Position numbers and translations under genes: made by a program
Part shown: positions 23,901 to 35,898 of the stretch, piece by piece
How the letters are laid out: each line of letters opens with the position of its first letter
How positions within the stretch are numbered: position 1 is the first letter of the stretch
Assembly: GCF_002865645.1 (NCBI RefSeq)
Contig: NW_020194558.1
Location: forward strand, 2,508,014-2,572,013
Origin: Hyaloscypha bicolor E
Lineage: Eukaryota; Ascomycota; Leotiomycetes; Helotiales; Hyaloscyphaceae
DNA length: 64,000 nt
Direction of reading: 5' to 3'
The notes under the pieces: generated by a model
What the model saw: only the letters and a program-made list of their open reading frames with translations
The model's database searches: none
Told to the model about the DNA's origin: nothing

Positions 23901-24231
23901 TGAACCAGGGGCTTGGATTCGATGCCCTCGAGCTATTGCCGATGTCGTGTACTGCCAGTGATTCGAAGGGCGTCGTCCAATTTTTCTTGCCCAAGAAGAT
24001 ACGTTTGTAAAAGCACAAAAACTCTATCCCGTCCCAAAAGGTCTCTTCTTTCGCCCAATTCAATCTATCCGGGGGTATAGTCTTAGCTCGTGATGATGAA
24101 TTAACTCCGCCCAATGCAAGTGATTTTCGTTGAGAAATGTACGCCGTTTTATGTGAAAGACCTCAGGATGAAGAATGCTGGGGAGCCGTGAACTCGTCGA
24201 TTTTGTTGTGGGGTGGAATGGTAATCTGCTT
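20953..24231. other. Long gene-free region, pyrimidine-rich
   Basis: About 3.3 kb between the RBR2 start and the SFP1 stop. Plus-strand frames at 21429-22027 and 22386-22920 are Pro/Ser/His-rich products of C-rich DNA without domains. A short (CACATG)n-like run lies near 23107-23130. It should hold the RBR2 promoter and SFP1 3' UTR; a long non-coding transcript cannot be excluded. Confidence 0.5.
21355..21381. promoter_or_regulatory. Inverted pair of CACGTG boxes
   Basis: TATCACGTG (21355-21363) and CACGTGATA (21373-21381) are perfect 9-bp inverted arms around a 9-nt spacer, about 400 bp upstream of RBR copy 2. CACGTG is the core site of bHLH factors such as Cbf1-like proteins. Confidence 0.5.
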
Positions 24232-26446
24232 TCACATCATACCTTCCTCGCCGATGCCGGGTAATCCAGCATTGACTCCTAATCCTAAGCCAACAGCAGC
24301 CATGTGACTGTTCAGCTTCAGATCAGGGTTGCAAGGAGGTGAATGTTGTCGATGCTTGGAAGTGTCAGCCGAGGTTCCGCGGCAATCTAGAAAGCAACTT
24401 ACATATTTCAATCCGTTCAAATTCTTGTATCTCTTGCCACAGATATCGCATTTGTAAGGCTTCTCCTTTTCCATGCCAAGAGTTCCTGGGTAGGGAGTGG
24501 AGGTTTCTGGGTTCACAATCGAGAACGTACCATCGGCGTTGTCATGTAATTGTTGGGTTTGATGACCGTGAGTCTTGTGATATCTGGGTCCAGTTAGCAC
24601 TTTTCTGTCAATTTTAGGATTTGAAATGCTTACTTGAGACCGTTTTGGTTCTTGTAAGCCTTCTCGCATCCAATAACTGGACACTTAAATGGCTTATGCT
24701 CCTCTCCAATCATCATTGCTGCTGCTGCTTGTGGATTGCCCATTGCACCCATAGACATTAACTGTTGTTGTCGGTATGCCAGCATCAAATCACTATTATT
24801 GTTGAATTGGCCTTGTCCCAAACCAAATTGTGCGAATTGTTGCTGCAATCTTTGGTTGTTGTACCCATTCGGGCTGTACAATCGCTTCGCTGGTTCGTCA
24901 ATGCAAAGATCCAAAGATAAACTGTCAGAGCCCATCCCAAACGGGAAGTTCATATTTGCCATATTCATGTTCTGTCCCATCCCCATGTTCATCGGCATGT
25001 TTGAGAAGTCATCTTCCATCTCGCCAGCCGGGGTCCCTGGAACCGAGGTATCAGGCGAAAGGTATTGTGCCTGTTGCTGTTGTATTGGTTGGGCGCTGAG
25101 GGTAGGGGTGTTTACAGATGAAACTGTAGGATTGTTCTGGAAGCCAAAACCTGCAGTTGCCGGAGTGGTCGGTTGCGATGTTCGGAGGCCGGAATGTTGT
25201 AAGCCGGCAATATTCGAGTTGAGATTCAGATTTGGTCGTTGTTGCTGGCCAAACATTGATTGCTGAACAGGTTGGACTGGTTGTTGATGGGTTTGTACTG
25301 GTGTCTCTGGTGCTTGATCCAAAGGTCCTATTGCGTCGTCCATCTCCATATCCTCTACACTATCCATATCCTCAGAAACTGGTTGAACATGCTTTGGAAC
25401 TGGAGTCGATGGCTGTGATTGCTGTTGCTGTCGCATAAGTTGTATTCCCCCAACCGGTGCGCCTCCTTGTGGCATCTGTAAGCCTTGTGGCCGTGATGCT
25501 TGTGATTGCTGGTTCTGCTGTTGCTGAGCTTGCTGCTGAACTGCCGTAGCCGCTTGAGCCGCGATAGCTGCTTTGCTATTTGGGGTGGAATTTTCTCTCG
25601 CCCGAGCTGCTGCAGAAGCAGTCCGCAGTGACTGGGGCGTCTGCTGTGCATGTGCCTCTTCATAGTGTTGTAACAGATCGTGGAGGGTTGGTAACGTCTC
25701 GCCGCAGCAGGCAAAATCTCTCATGAAATTCGCCTCAAGCTTCGGTAGATATGAGGATGAGTGATATGAGGGTGATTGATATGGGAATGGTGATGTACCG
25801 GCCATGATAATGCTAGAGTGAGGTCAGCTCGCCTCTGACAGAAAGAGCGGTGGCGCGAGGCAAGAGCTCGACAACAGTGTCGAGACTCGAGATATTGTCA
25901 AGGCACAATTCACTATCGTAAAATACAGTGGAAGACTTACTCGTCTCGAATCCAACTTCCAACAGAAACGCCTCCCCAGCTCATGCCTTGAACAAGGCTT
26001 CCAGCTAGACTCTCTCGCCGCGGCCGACCATCATTGTGTCTATTAGGATTATTCATGGAAATGGGCTTGGCCCCTCCAAAGGAATCCTGTCTGCCTCTCC
26101 CCATGCTCGAGTCGAAGGCGGTGCCGCTCATCATGGCGGAGCTGCGCGAGTCGATGTCGTGATAGACGGGCTTCTTGCCTTGGGACGACGGTGACGAAGA
26201 TGCGTTTCGTGTAGGCGTGGCGATGTCGATAGGTGAGGTCATCGGCATCGTAACACTCGCGTGGTCGATATCGTTATCGTCGGGAGTGGGAGGCTGGTTG
26301 GAGAAGGGAGAGGATGTGTTGGAGGAGCCGTCGTTGATAAAAGCGACCTCGTCCTCGTAGGCGGAGTGACTTGCTGCACCACTTGGCGAGTCTGAAGCCG
26401 ACGCTGCTTTTGAGGGCCTCGCGAACCAATCACTAGCCCAGGGCAT
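24232..26446 (-). CDS. SFP1: Sfp1-type split C2H2 zinc-finger transcription factor
   Basis: Yeast Sfp1 activates ribosomal-protein and ribosome-biogenesis genes in response to nutrients. Exons 26446-25941, 25812-24634, 24583-24403, 24354-24232, about 662 residues. Two C2H2 fingers lie at the C-terminus, each split by an intron at the same place: finger 1 CPVIGCEKAYKNQNGLK + YHKTHGH, finger 2 CDICGKRYKNLNGLKY + HRQHSPPC. The linker has DGTFSIVNPETSTPYPG and MEKEKPYKC, matching the Sfp1 arrangement I know. The middle is Gln-rich (runs of Q), typical of activation domains. An N-terminal part reads MSWGGVSVGSWIRDDIIM across intron 1, then NFMRDFACCGETLPTLHDLL, resembling a further degenerate finger. 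It may regulate RPB10 and UTP17-type genes; that is inference from the yeast role. Confidence 0.87.
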
Positions 26447-28177
26447 TCTGCCTGCACGCTAAAGCGTCTTCCCAGCACGCGCAGGGCAGTGAATAACAAC
26501 GGGGGGTGCGAATAGTGGGAGAGAGATCGAAGTAATTATTCGGGCGATTTTGCACGACTATATATATTTGGGAGCACGATGGGTCGCGAGGGTGGTGTGT
26601 GTCTGTCTATGTCGGCGTTTGAGGACAGCTCCCGGAGCAGCGGCGGCGGCAATGCTGGACAGACGGTGAGTGATGTAAGGAGGATCGAGGACGCCTTGTC
26701 AACAGCGGTGAACCGGCCTATTATAAGAAGGCAGTCATGGTTCGACTGACGATCCAGTATCCTCGTTGTGTGGTCGAGATGCCCCGAAGCCCTGAAGCCC
26801 TGAAGCCCTGGGTTCAGGATCTCTTGGTTCCTGCGGGTGGACCTTTCTTCTTCAAGAATAAACAGCCGGCCAACTCAATCCGAATTACTTCATCGGCCGA
26901 GGGACCATGCTGTACCAGGGACCACCTAGGGCACGCTCCACGCTCCACCCTCGAGTCTGTTACTTTGTTGTCTGAACTGCAATGTTGCTCTACCAACATC
27001 TTTGTCTTGTCTCTGCGTCGCCGTTCCGCCTCCATGCAAAGAGGCAGGTCGAGTCATAGCAGGACCCTTGCCTTCCCAGTCACATCTCCAGCCTTTTGTT
27101 CCGGCCGGCCCAAGCCCCGTATGCACCGTGTCTTACTTTGCGCCTGTTCGATGTGTTTGGTTATTGCAGTGACGAATGGGCTGGTGGTATCGAGGTGCTT
27201 CTGATTATTCACGTTTGGGGCGGGGGTCTAGTCGACGAAACCTGGAGGACCGGACATGGGTATCACGTGCATACGGGTTCATGTCATGGATGCATGGCTT
27301 TCGAGATCTGGATGTGAGATCTGGGCTTGTATCAGATGTCATTTCTGATAAGGGAAGATAAGAAATTAATTGTCCGGCAGTTTGCGAATGTCTTCAAAAC
27401 CAGAAGTAAGGTCATGATGAGTTTCATAGGTTCTTGTACTGTAAGAGTCCGATTTCATCCTTCGAGGGCAAGAAAATAATACGGTCGAGCGACTGACAAC
27501 ACCGAGCAAGTAGACAATTGGTTAGTAATCGGTGAAGACTCGGGATGAAGTGGGCGGATTTCTCGGCATGTGCGTGGTTATATTGATCCGGCTCGTGGAA
27601 ATACTGCTTAATGCCACCAATGTGAGGCATCCTACTTTCCTTCAGAAGGCAGCAAGGTATTTTAGACATTTTCAGAGTGCGTCTAGACATTCATATTCCC
27701 GTCGTGGTCGTTGGTCGGGATTGGGTGTGGTCGTCACACCACACTGTTGATGTCATGCGAGCAGCAGCTCTTCATGCGCTTAGCTGACAAAATTTCCCAT
27801 CGATACTTCTCCGGGGACCACCAGTTCACGGAGATCAAGAAATCTTCCTCAAGCTGCAGAAAACAATATATTCTCCTCTCGTCCACGATTTCTGACGATC
27901 GCACACTTCAATCGCACACGACACCCTCAAACAGCCACGAGAAAGCTTACTGCAGTCAATTTCGCCGAGTATATCAGCATTTCCACAACAACCCCTGACG
28001 GCATCACAACGCCATTACCAAAAGAAGGACACGAACCCCTCAATCGATCGAACGCAAGTAAGGCATTCGAATCCAGCTGCATACTTGATCCTTGACCAGC
28101 AGCAAGCCAACAAAACGATTACCCCTCTCCAAAGCCACAAAATCTAAGCTCGTCACCACCTTCCCCACACATCAACC
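26447..28177. other. Divergent intergenic region SFP1 / RCF2
   Basis: About 1.7 kb upstream of both SFP1 (minus) and the RCF2-like gene (plus). Long promoter regions are common for regulatory genes. Open frames here lack signatures. A CACGTG box lies near 27264. Confidence 0.5.
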
Positions 28178-29043
28178 ATGAAGATCCTCACGAAAGAAGA
28201 GGAAGAGGCACACTACAATGCCACTCTGAAAGGCGGTATCAAAGGCGGGCTTATCGGTCTAGCCTTGGTACGTACTTTTGCCCCAGCCCAAGCAAAAGTC
28301 AATTTTCCCAAGAGACAGCAACTAACACTTACCAGGGTGGAGCAGCAACCTACGGCGCACACCTCCGCTTCTCCACCTTCCGCGCCCTCACCCTCCCCAT
28401 GAAAGCCTTCCTCGTCAGCTCCACCGGCACATTCATCTCCATCATCGCCGCCGACCGGGCCTCGCGGAACTACGAAAGCGCGCGGGATCCCCAGCGACAA
28501 TACCGAGACCGGGCTACTTTGGACCAAGAGAGCATCCGCGCCTCAGAAACCTACTTCCAGCGGGCCAAGGACTGGGGAAGAGAGAACCGATACCCTATCG
28601 TTACAGCGTCATGGGTGGCGTCCATGGGAATTGCGTTGGGACTGGTAGGACGGAATCCGTATCTGAGCAGAGCGCAGAAGTTGGTGCAGGCTAGGGTTTA
28701 CGCCCAGGGGTTGACGCTTGCGGTACTGGTGGCGACGGCGGCGTTCGAGGTCGGCGATGCGAGTAAGGGGAAGGGCAGGTGGGAGACGGTCATGGTGCTC
28801 GATCCAAATGATCCGGAGCATAAGCATTTGATTGAGAAGAAGATCCATCATGAGGCCTATGAGGGGGAGGATTTGTGGAGGGGTATGTTCTTCCTTTTAC
28901 CTTTTGCTTGATATCAGGCGGGGATTAACTGCGATGCAGATATGGTAGCAGCTGAAGAGCGAAAGATTGCAGCTCGCAAGTCTGCGGTTAAGAAACAAGA
29001 AGCTGCGGACACCAAGAAGGCACCAGCTCCTGAGGAGAAGTAA
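28178..29043 (+). CDS. RCF2: HIG1-domain respiratory superc complex factor, Rcf2-like
   Basis: Inner-membrane protein that in yeast associates with cytochrome c oxidase and the III-IV supercomplex. Exons 28178-28267, 28336-28882, 28940-29043, 246 residues (yeast Rcf2 about 224). The N-terminus MKILTKEEEEAHYNATLKGG matches the fungal family. Hydrophobic segments: GGLIGLALGGAATYGAH (across intron 1) and MKAFLVSSTGTFISIIAADR. The HIG1 part has ENRYPIVTASWVASMGIALG, then QKLVQARVYAQGLTLAVLV, with the typical RxYAQG motif. The tail after intron 2 is charged (VAAEERKIAARK). Two GT-AG introns of 68 and 57 nt fit phase exactly. Confidence 0.88.
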
Positions 29044-29450
29044 ATTTAAGAGCCGGAAACGCAGAGCACGAGGATGGAAGAGCATAATAGCGCTTGGGGA
29101 GATCAAGATTGAAGTTTGATGAAAAGGATGGGAGTGATGTATGCATAAAAAAAACTGTGGGTATTGGGGGCTGCATTGCATTTGGCGCGTTGTTTTTAGG
29201 GCTGGCCTTTTTCGTTTCTTGCCTGTATTTGGAGAGAGGTAGAAGACATTCGCCACTCAACATTGTATCGATAAAAGTAGTCAAATCACTAATAGAATAC
29301 AAAAAACTGCAATAACACGCTTCAACGCCATACGAGTACATCCCTCATGAAATCATAAATCATAAACGTAACAAAAGGAAAGAAACTCCCGTTCTTCCCG
29401 CCCAGTCACCATGTATGAACAAACATAAATCTCCTATAAATTTCAGAAAA
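29044..29450. other. Convergent 3' ends of RCF2 and kelch genes
   Basis: About 400 bp of AT-richer sequence between two convergent stops; an A7 run lies near 29147. Nothing else identified. Confidence 0.5.
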
Positions 29451-31031
29451 TCAAACATCGATGCTGAAATGGCTGATCTGCGAATAATAAGCATGAACAG
29501 CCAATTCCAGCACCTGCACATCGCCAAAAACTTCCACTCCGTCAAACCCTCCTACTACGATGAGTCGACTATCATGCAACACCGTCCCATGATAGCCCCT
29601 TGCTTTCGGCGGCATCCCATAAATCTTCCTCTTGTCCCAAACCATAGTAACGAGATTAAGTAACAGAACCTCATTGCTATATTCAACCCCATCATGACCT
29701 CCAATAACGAAAAGATAGCTGCCCACGATCGTAGCCGTATGGCTGAGCCTCGGATACGAAACCGGGATGTTAACGGGTGAAAAGGTTAAAGTCTCTAGAT
29801 CGAAGACCCATACGTCTCTAAAACATTCTCCGCCGTCTGATCCACCAAAAATGATGAGCTTCGAGCCGACCACGTTCGCGGTGTGATAGCCTCTTGCTTT
29901 GGGCTTCGTTTTGTCGTCTGAGGAGGCGGAGGAGGGTGGTGAGATCAGCTTCCAGGACATTTTGTTTGTGTCTGCTACGTCTAGGCGCCAGACGTCGTTT
30001 AGCGCCCTTACACCATCTCCACCTCCGAAGACGTATATCCCGTTTCGCCATACACAGGCAGTATGTGCTCGCCTCTTGCTCGGTTGTCTGTCTCCTGCTA
30101 TTTTCGGTTTGCTCCACCGGAAATTGACCGTGTCGAGGACGTACACGTCGTTATAATATGCTGGCCCGTCTCCACCACCAAATACTATGAGTTTCTTGCC
30201 AACTGCTGTACAGGTCATAGCTCGTAATGGTACTGGTATCTCCCCGCATACATAGGGACACGAGAAGTAGAACGCATCTGCGTCCAAGACGTATAATTCG
30301 TTGAAGCAAGACCTTGAGTCACAACCCCCGAAGACATATATATTGGATCCGACGAGGGTTGTGATATGTGCGCGGAGTGAGGTGTGTGATGCTCCCGAGA
30401 CCGGCGCACGAGACCAGTACATGCCACTTGCTGGCGCGGGTTGGACATCTGGGGCTGTCTTTGGATCTGGTAAGGGGGGAAACGGTATATGTGGTCCTCG
30501 TGCAGCTCGCTGGGCTGACGGGGTGCTTTTTGGAGGAGCGGAGGAGGAGCTCCCTGCTGTGCTGGGCTTGGAAGCGATTGCGGACGTGGAACGGAGGTTC
30601 AACGGGCGTGGGGTGGTCGCACTAGAGACTGATAGAGAGGCAGACGGCGGCGCCGAGTGATTCGAAACAGGAGGAGAGAGGGGATTGTCGGGTCTTGACG
30701 CGCTGCTGCCATTGCTGTGTGATGATGAGGGTGGTTTCGGCGATTTCGAGGCAGAGGATGACGAGGATTCTTTCTGAGACACTGATTGAGAGCGTTGACG
30801 CAGTGCCAACTCAGATGCCTTCTTCCGCCGGTCTTGACTCTTCGTGGATAAGTGTCCTGGCGTGTGGCTTCTGGTGGGAGCTGATTCTCGTGGTGGTTCC
30901 GTGTCTTCGGGAATATCTGGTGGCCTTGTGTCGGAAGGTGACAGCTGTATTATCTTCTGAGAGCGCATGAGCTTGCTGGTTTTAATGGCTGGCCGGTTTG
31001 CCTTGTCTGCGGACTTCTGGGATTCAGCCAT
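29451..31031 (-). CDS. Kelch-repeat protein
   Basis: Intronless 526-residue protein. The first 190 residues are disordered and Ser/Pro-rich. From about residue 215 six kelch repeats follow, each with the double-Gly strand and a spaced Tyr/Trp: NIYVFGGCDSRSCFNELYVL, KLIVFGGGDGPAYYNDVYVL, GIYVFGGGDGVRALNDVWRL, KLIIFGGSDGGECFRDVWVF, YLFVIGGHDGVEYSNEVLLL, RLIVVGGFDGVEVFGDVQVL. Six blades would make a beta-propeller for protein binding. There is no BTB, F-box or coiled-coil partner domain, so it is neither a standard BTB-kelch ligase adaptor nor a Tea1-type polarity protein. Function unknown. Its start is 472 bp from that of DUS3 on the other strand. Confidence 0.9.
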   Translation of the reverse strand: MAESQKSADKANRPAIKTSKLMRSQKIIQLSPSDTRPPDIPEDTEPPRESAPTRSHTPGHLSTKSQDRRKKASELALRQRSQSVSQKESSSSSASKSPKPPSSSHSNGSSASRPDNPLSPPVSNHSAPPSASLSVSSATTPRPLNLRSTSAIASKPSTAGSSSSAPPKSTPSAQRAARGPHIPFPPLPDPKTAPDVQPAPASGMYWSRAPVSGASHTSLRAHITTLVGSNIYVFGGCDSRSCFNELYVLDADAFYFSCPYVCGEIPVPLRAMTCTAVGKKLIVFGGGDGPAYYNDVYVLDTVNFRWSKPKIAGDRQPSKRRAHTACVWRNGIYVFGGGDGVRALNDVWRLDVADTNKMSWKLISPPSSASSDDKTKPKARGYHTANVVGSKLIIFGGSDGGECFRDVWVFDLETLTFSPVNIPVSYPRLSHTATIVGSYLFVIGGHDGVEYSNEVLLLNLVTMVWDKRKIYGMPPKARGYHGTVLHDSRLIVVGGFDGVEVFGDVQVLELAVHAYYSQISHFSIDV

Positions 31032-31503
31032 TGTGTATTCGCCGGAGGTCTTTGGAGCTGTAGTCTCTTGTTCTCATTGTCTGCTGAGGGGTGTTGAGGC
31101 TGGGAAAAGGGGACGGGTGGCTGATTCGGAGGATGAAGTGTCGCAGGAACGTCCTTTCCCCCTGCAAAACTGTATCTGCATGCTGATTTCCAGCTTCAAG
31201 TCAATTGGAGAAGTTCGACTTTATCTCATCAGCCAGCCATGATGCAATTGAAGATATACTAGCTTACCAGATTCCCTCTCATTGTGATATATGATGTGTA
31301 AGATGTGGGAAGTGTTTGTCGAAGCTTTCAGGGGTGGAAAGGATCCAGGCACCAAAAGAAAAGGAGGTCAGCGGGTTGGAATCAGCCACAGGCACAAACA
31401 GTGGCTGAGACGCGCTAAGATAAGCCGATAAAAAAAATTGAGGGGGTCAAGCTTAATCAATCAACAGCACACATTTACTTGGGCATTGCACTTACCAGCC
31501 GAA
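31032..31503. promoter_or_regulatory. Divergent promoter, kelch gene / DUS3
   Basis: 472 bp separate the two divergent start codons. Frames continue a little upstream of both genes but without ATG support. No specific site recognised. Confidence 0.5.
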
Positions 31504-33869
31504 ATGTCTGGGCATGTCCAAAACTCAGCCGAACCCGAGCAATCGCTCAAGAGACCAATTGATCACTTTTCAGAAGAGCAGGCACGCCCATCACAGCCAA
31601 TCCTTCCGGAAGATTCGGTGACGAAGGCCGAGAAGATTGAAAGGAACGGAGTGAATGGGAAGGCAGAAGATCTAGACGAACAGGAGCCAGCAGCAAAGCG
31701 AATCAAAATGGAGGACTCAATAGAAACAGTTGCAGGGAATGGTCCGGAGGAGAAGAAGGTTGACTCAAGAGATAAGGTGAAAGGAATTGCCCTTGTGAAA
31801 ACCGAGTTGGTCTCCTAATTTCCATGTACGAATATTACTGATGTCGTGTAGGTACCTCATCGACACATACAAGAGGGCAGTTACCACTTCGACCCTGGAC
31901 GATGATGCTGCAGAAGGACGAGGTCACGCAGATGATCGGGACAATAATGGAGACAACCGAAAAGGCGGCCGTGGGGACAAGAAGAAGAAGAGGAAAGAAA
32001 AAGGTCAGAACAAGAATCGAGAGTTTGGATCCTGGTACGATATGATCAGACTTTGCAACAGTCGAGCCAACACACCAGAATTCTCTCCGAAGGAATGTAG
32101 CTTTGGTGACACATGCAAGTGTTGCCACGATTTGCGAAAATATCTTAAGGAAGGAAAACGGGAGGATCTGGATACTTTTGACAAGAGGTGCCCCGTCTGG
32201 GAGGTTCACGGAACGTGTTATGCAGGATGGAAGTGCCGCTTTGTTTCAAGTCATTCGAAGGAAATCGAACGAGAAGATGGTAGGAAGGAATTGGTCTTGA
32301 TCGACAAGGACGACGCCAAGCCTCTTGAAGACGATGATGAGAACCGGAAAGGGGTTTATAACGTCGTCAGTACGGCTGACAAGCTAGACCTAGCAAGGCG
32401 AAGAGCGAAGACCGAAAAGTCAGACAAATACATTGAATGGCTAGAAAATGACCAAAAGGAAATGGACAAGATCTACCATCAGAAGAAAGAAGAGACCGCT
32501 GAGAAGCGTGAGGAGAATCGAGCCACTTTCACTGACCCACCCCTCCTTCCCTCTGAGAAGAGAAGAATATATTTCGGTCCAGAAACACCAGTCCTCGCTC
32601 CCCTCACAACACAAGGAAACCTTCCGTTCAGGAGAATGTGCGTAGAGTTCGGGGCACAGCTTACGTATTCCGAAATGGCTATGTCGATTCCTCTGATACA
32701 AGGTCAGAAGTCGGAATGGGCTCTGATGAAAGCTCACGAGAGTGAGATATCGGCACCTCGATACACGCCAACATCTGTTGTCCAAGAGTATACCAACTCG
32801 AAAGATTTGAAGTTCGGTGCTCAGATTTCTGCCAGCAAGCCCTGGCAAGCCCTCAAAGCTGCAGAAGTCATGCCAAGACTGTTACCTCATCTCAGAGTTA
32901 TTGATATCAATTGCGGCTGTCCTATTGAACTTGTTTACCAGCAAGGTGCTGGTTCAGCATTGCTTGATGCTCCTTCGAAGCTGGAAAAGATGATTAGAGG
33001 CATGAATGTTGTCTCTGGAGAGGTTCCAATTACAGCTAAGATTAGAATGGGCACGAGAGATGGGAAACCTACAGCTCAGAAGACCATTGAACGTTTAGCT
33101 TTTGGTGGGTACGAAGCACGACAGCGACTTGGAGCTCCAGGGTGTGCTGCGATTACTCTTCACGGTCGAAGCAGGCAACAAAGATACACCAAGAATGCGG
33201 ATTGGTCGTACATAGCCGAGTGTGCAACTTTGGTCAAGTCATACAATCAGAAGAAAGACGATTTGACAGACACCATTAACGAACCTGATGCCCGAACTCA
33301 AGCAAACACTTTAGATGGAAGAATGTATTTCGTTGGTAACGGCGATTGCTATTCTCACGTTGACTATCTGGACCATATCCAGAACGCTGGAGTTGACTCT
33401 GTCATGGTCGCTCGAGGAGCACTCATCAAGCCGTGGATATTTGAAGAGATTGAGAAGGGCCAATATATTGACAAATCTGCCTCAGAACGCCTCGGCTATA
33501 TTGAGAAGTTCGTCCGTTATGGGCTTGAGGCTTGGGGATCTGATGAAGTGGGCGTAGGACAAACGAGAAGATTCCTTCTGGAATGGTTGAGCTTTGCTCA
33601 TAGATATGTCCCCGTCGGCATTCTGGCTCACTTGCCACCGAGTTTGCAGGATCGGCCACCTGCGTACCGAGGGAGAAGCGATCTAGAGACATTGTTGGCT
33701 AGTGACAATTACTTGGATTGGATCAAGATCAGGTATGTTTCCGGGTTGACCAGGCACCGTTCTTGCTAACAAAATTTCCAGTGAAATGTATCTTGGTCCT
33801 GCTCATAAAGACTTCAGATTCCAACCCAAACACAAGTCAAATAGCTACGAAATTGAGGCAGAGGGATGA
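31504..33869 (+). CDS. DUS3: tRNA-dihydrouridine(47) synthase, Dus3
   Basis: FMN/NADPH enzyme reducing U47 in the variable loop of cytoplasmic tRNAs. Exons 31504-31805, 31852-33732, 33782-33869, 756 residues. Intron 1 opens with GTTGGT and its removal gives [11 protein letters not shown] in phase. Two Dus3-specific CCCH-like zinc clusters lie near residues 183-235 ([34 protein letters not shown]). The catalytic barrel starts at [17 protein letters not shown] and includes [17 protein letters not shown]. The active-site cysteine is in [20 protein letters not shown]. The C-terminal RNA-binding end crosses intron 2: [22 protein letters not shown]. The start at 31504 is the first ATG in the open frame. 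Confidence 0.95.
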
Positions 33870-34473
33870 GGGAAGCTCTGATAATCTTGGTGAAGGAAAT
33901 AAACCCTCACAACAGTAGACCTATTGGCAGCAGACGCACTGGTTCTGCTGCTTTTGTGAAATGGCCGGTGGTAGATTCGACATCAGTGGAGATGTTTACA
34001 ACACTATCAAGTAACCATGAATATAATCGAGTAGCAAAACGACATTCATTCAATGAAAATTTCGTGCATCACTAACTGCCCTTGGTCAGTTTATGAATTC
34101 CCGGATAAAATTCACGTGAATGGGGACTTTTGTTATCACGTGCTTCAAACAAAACCAGGAACCCTGCAAAGGATGACGTTGAAGCTAGGAAGCTTCAACC
34201 AACCGCGCGCAAGACTTCCAGGCAAACTTTACAAAACACCACCACCAACCCACTTTCTCAAACTTCTGGCTGGAGCTGTGAACAACATTCTACAGCTTCT
34301 TCGACTCTCGTGAGTGCACTCTGTACTATCCTGGCAGTGAAACATTGGTTCTTTGATTGAATGTGCCGAGGATTCGAAAACAGCAGCCTGCCAACATCAA
34401 CTGACATCTTCGAACAGGACACGATTCCATACGACACCTTTCCCCGTAACCCGAACCCAATCAATCCGCCAAG
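33870..34473. other. Intergenic stretch before the BAP31-like gene
   Basis: About 600 bp between two plus-strand genes. It holds two CACGTG boxes (near 34112 and 34138) some 26 bp apart. No gene supported. Confidence 0.5.
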
Positions 34474-35309
34474 ATGACGCTCTACTACAGTCTCGTAAGT
34501 CGACCACATAATCTCTCGCAATGCTGCTACATTCTCGCACTCACCCCTTGTCCTCGAACTTAACACTGCCGTACCACGCTGCTAACACGTTGGCACGTAG
34601 GTCTTCCTCTTGCTCGTAGCAGAGATGGCACTATTCATCCTCCTAATCATCCCCCTCCCGTTCACGATCCGTCGAAAGATGTTTACCTTCATGTACGTGC
34701 GCCTGCTCTGACTTCCATAATCTACCTAACAATTTCAAAGAAGCGAGAGTCCATTGGTGGCAAAACTCCAATATGGGATGAAGATTACATTCATCTTTAT
34801 CCTGATCCTCTTCGTTGATAGCTTAAACCGCGTTTACCGTGTACAAATCGAGCTTGCCGAGTCAAACAAGCAGCAAGGGCAGGTTTTCCTTTGTGTCTCC
34901 ATCCACAACACACTAACATAGTTATAGTGCCGCTGTCCTCGGCCACGAACGCATGGAAGTCCAAGCCCGGAAGTTCTACTCCCAGCGTAACATGTACCTC
35001 TGCGGCTTCACGCTCTTCCTCTCCCTGATCCTCAATCGCACCTACACCATGATCCTCGACGTGCTCCGCCTCGAAGAGAAGGTCAAGAAGTACGAAGGAG
35101 ACCCAAAGGCTAGCGGAAAGCAGGCCGATAAGTTGGCAAATGCGGGCAATGCTGGGGAGATTGGCAAGCTGAAGAACCAATTGGCCGAGAAGGATAGGGA
35201 TATTGAGACCCTGAAGAAGCAGGCAGCCGGGTTGAGCCGCGAGTATAATGATCTAAGTGATAAGTACGGCGCGACGAACCCGGATAGCACCCCCAAGAAG
35301 GATAGGTAG
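34474..35309 (+). CDS. BAP31/Yet family ER membrane protein
   Basis: ER multi-pass protein related to yeast Yet1/Yet3 and animal BAP31, implicated in sorting membrane proteins. Exons 34474-34494, 34601-34692, 34741-34878, 34928-35309, 210 residues, typical length. It begins MTLYYSLVFLLLVAEMALF, then LPFTIRRKMFTFI with a second segment KITFIFILILFVDSLNRVY and a third after HERMEVQARKFYSQRNMYL (CGFTLFLSLILNRTY). The tail is coiled coil (IGKLKNQLAEKDRDIETLKK) and ends in basic residues (PKKDR) as for COPI-type retrieval signals. Intron 3 (34879-34927) starts GCAGGT: only this GC donor restores QQG-AAVLGHERM in phase, with a CTAAC branch before the acceptor. Confidence 0.9.
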
Positions 35310-35898
35310 ATGCTTGTTTCATCCATCCCTCAATAATTGGAGAGGCTCTAGGGTGTAGATCAGGGTGCTAGGAGAGTTGCTAGAGGAGGGGTGGAATGAG
35401 GGATTTGGAGGTGTGGAGATGAGGCTGGGGATGAAGTCATACGATATTGGGTCGGAGGTTGAGAAGGGAAAACTGTGTTCATGAGGCGTCTATGATGTTT
35501 TTGGTTTTGAGTTGTAGTTATAGCACACGAAATGATCGTCGATTCTCTTGAAGGCAGTTGCCACCTTTCGCTGTCGCCCAAGTGGCATGCAAATATGTAA
35601 GTAAAGTTTCATTCTGCTAAAATACAAAGTTGCGCTTCTCGCAAATTATTTCCCCCATTATGTTCCTGATATGCAGCTTTCCAGGTTCCCCGGTTCGTCA
35701 TGTCCATATTATCTCCATCCATGTTGCTGCTGCTCATTAATTCATATTTGCAGTTCCTCCCCTCGAAACATTGAGAAAGGAATCAAAGAAATCCACGACC
35801 ACGCCTATCCATGCAATCCATACGCCTTCACCACCCTCCCTGCAGGCACCAGGCATGCCCATCTTAAATCCCATTCACGGCTTCAGCATACCTCTCAC
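35310..35898. other. Intergenic stretch, convergent ends
   Basis: Between the BAP31-like stop and the end of array copy A. A frame at 35671-36291 on the plus strand is antisense to the C-terminal exon of copy A and is rejected. Nothing else identified. Confidence 0.5.

Noticed and set aside
24736..25438. Plus-strand frames inside the SFP1 gene
   Set aside because: Antisense shadows of the Gln-rich SFP1 exon.
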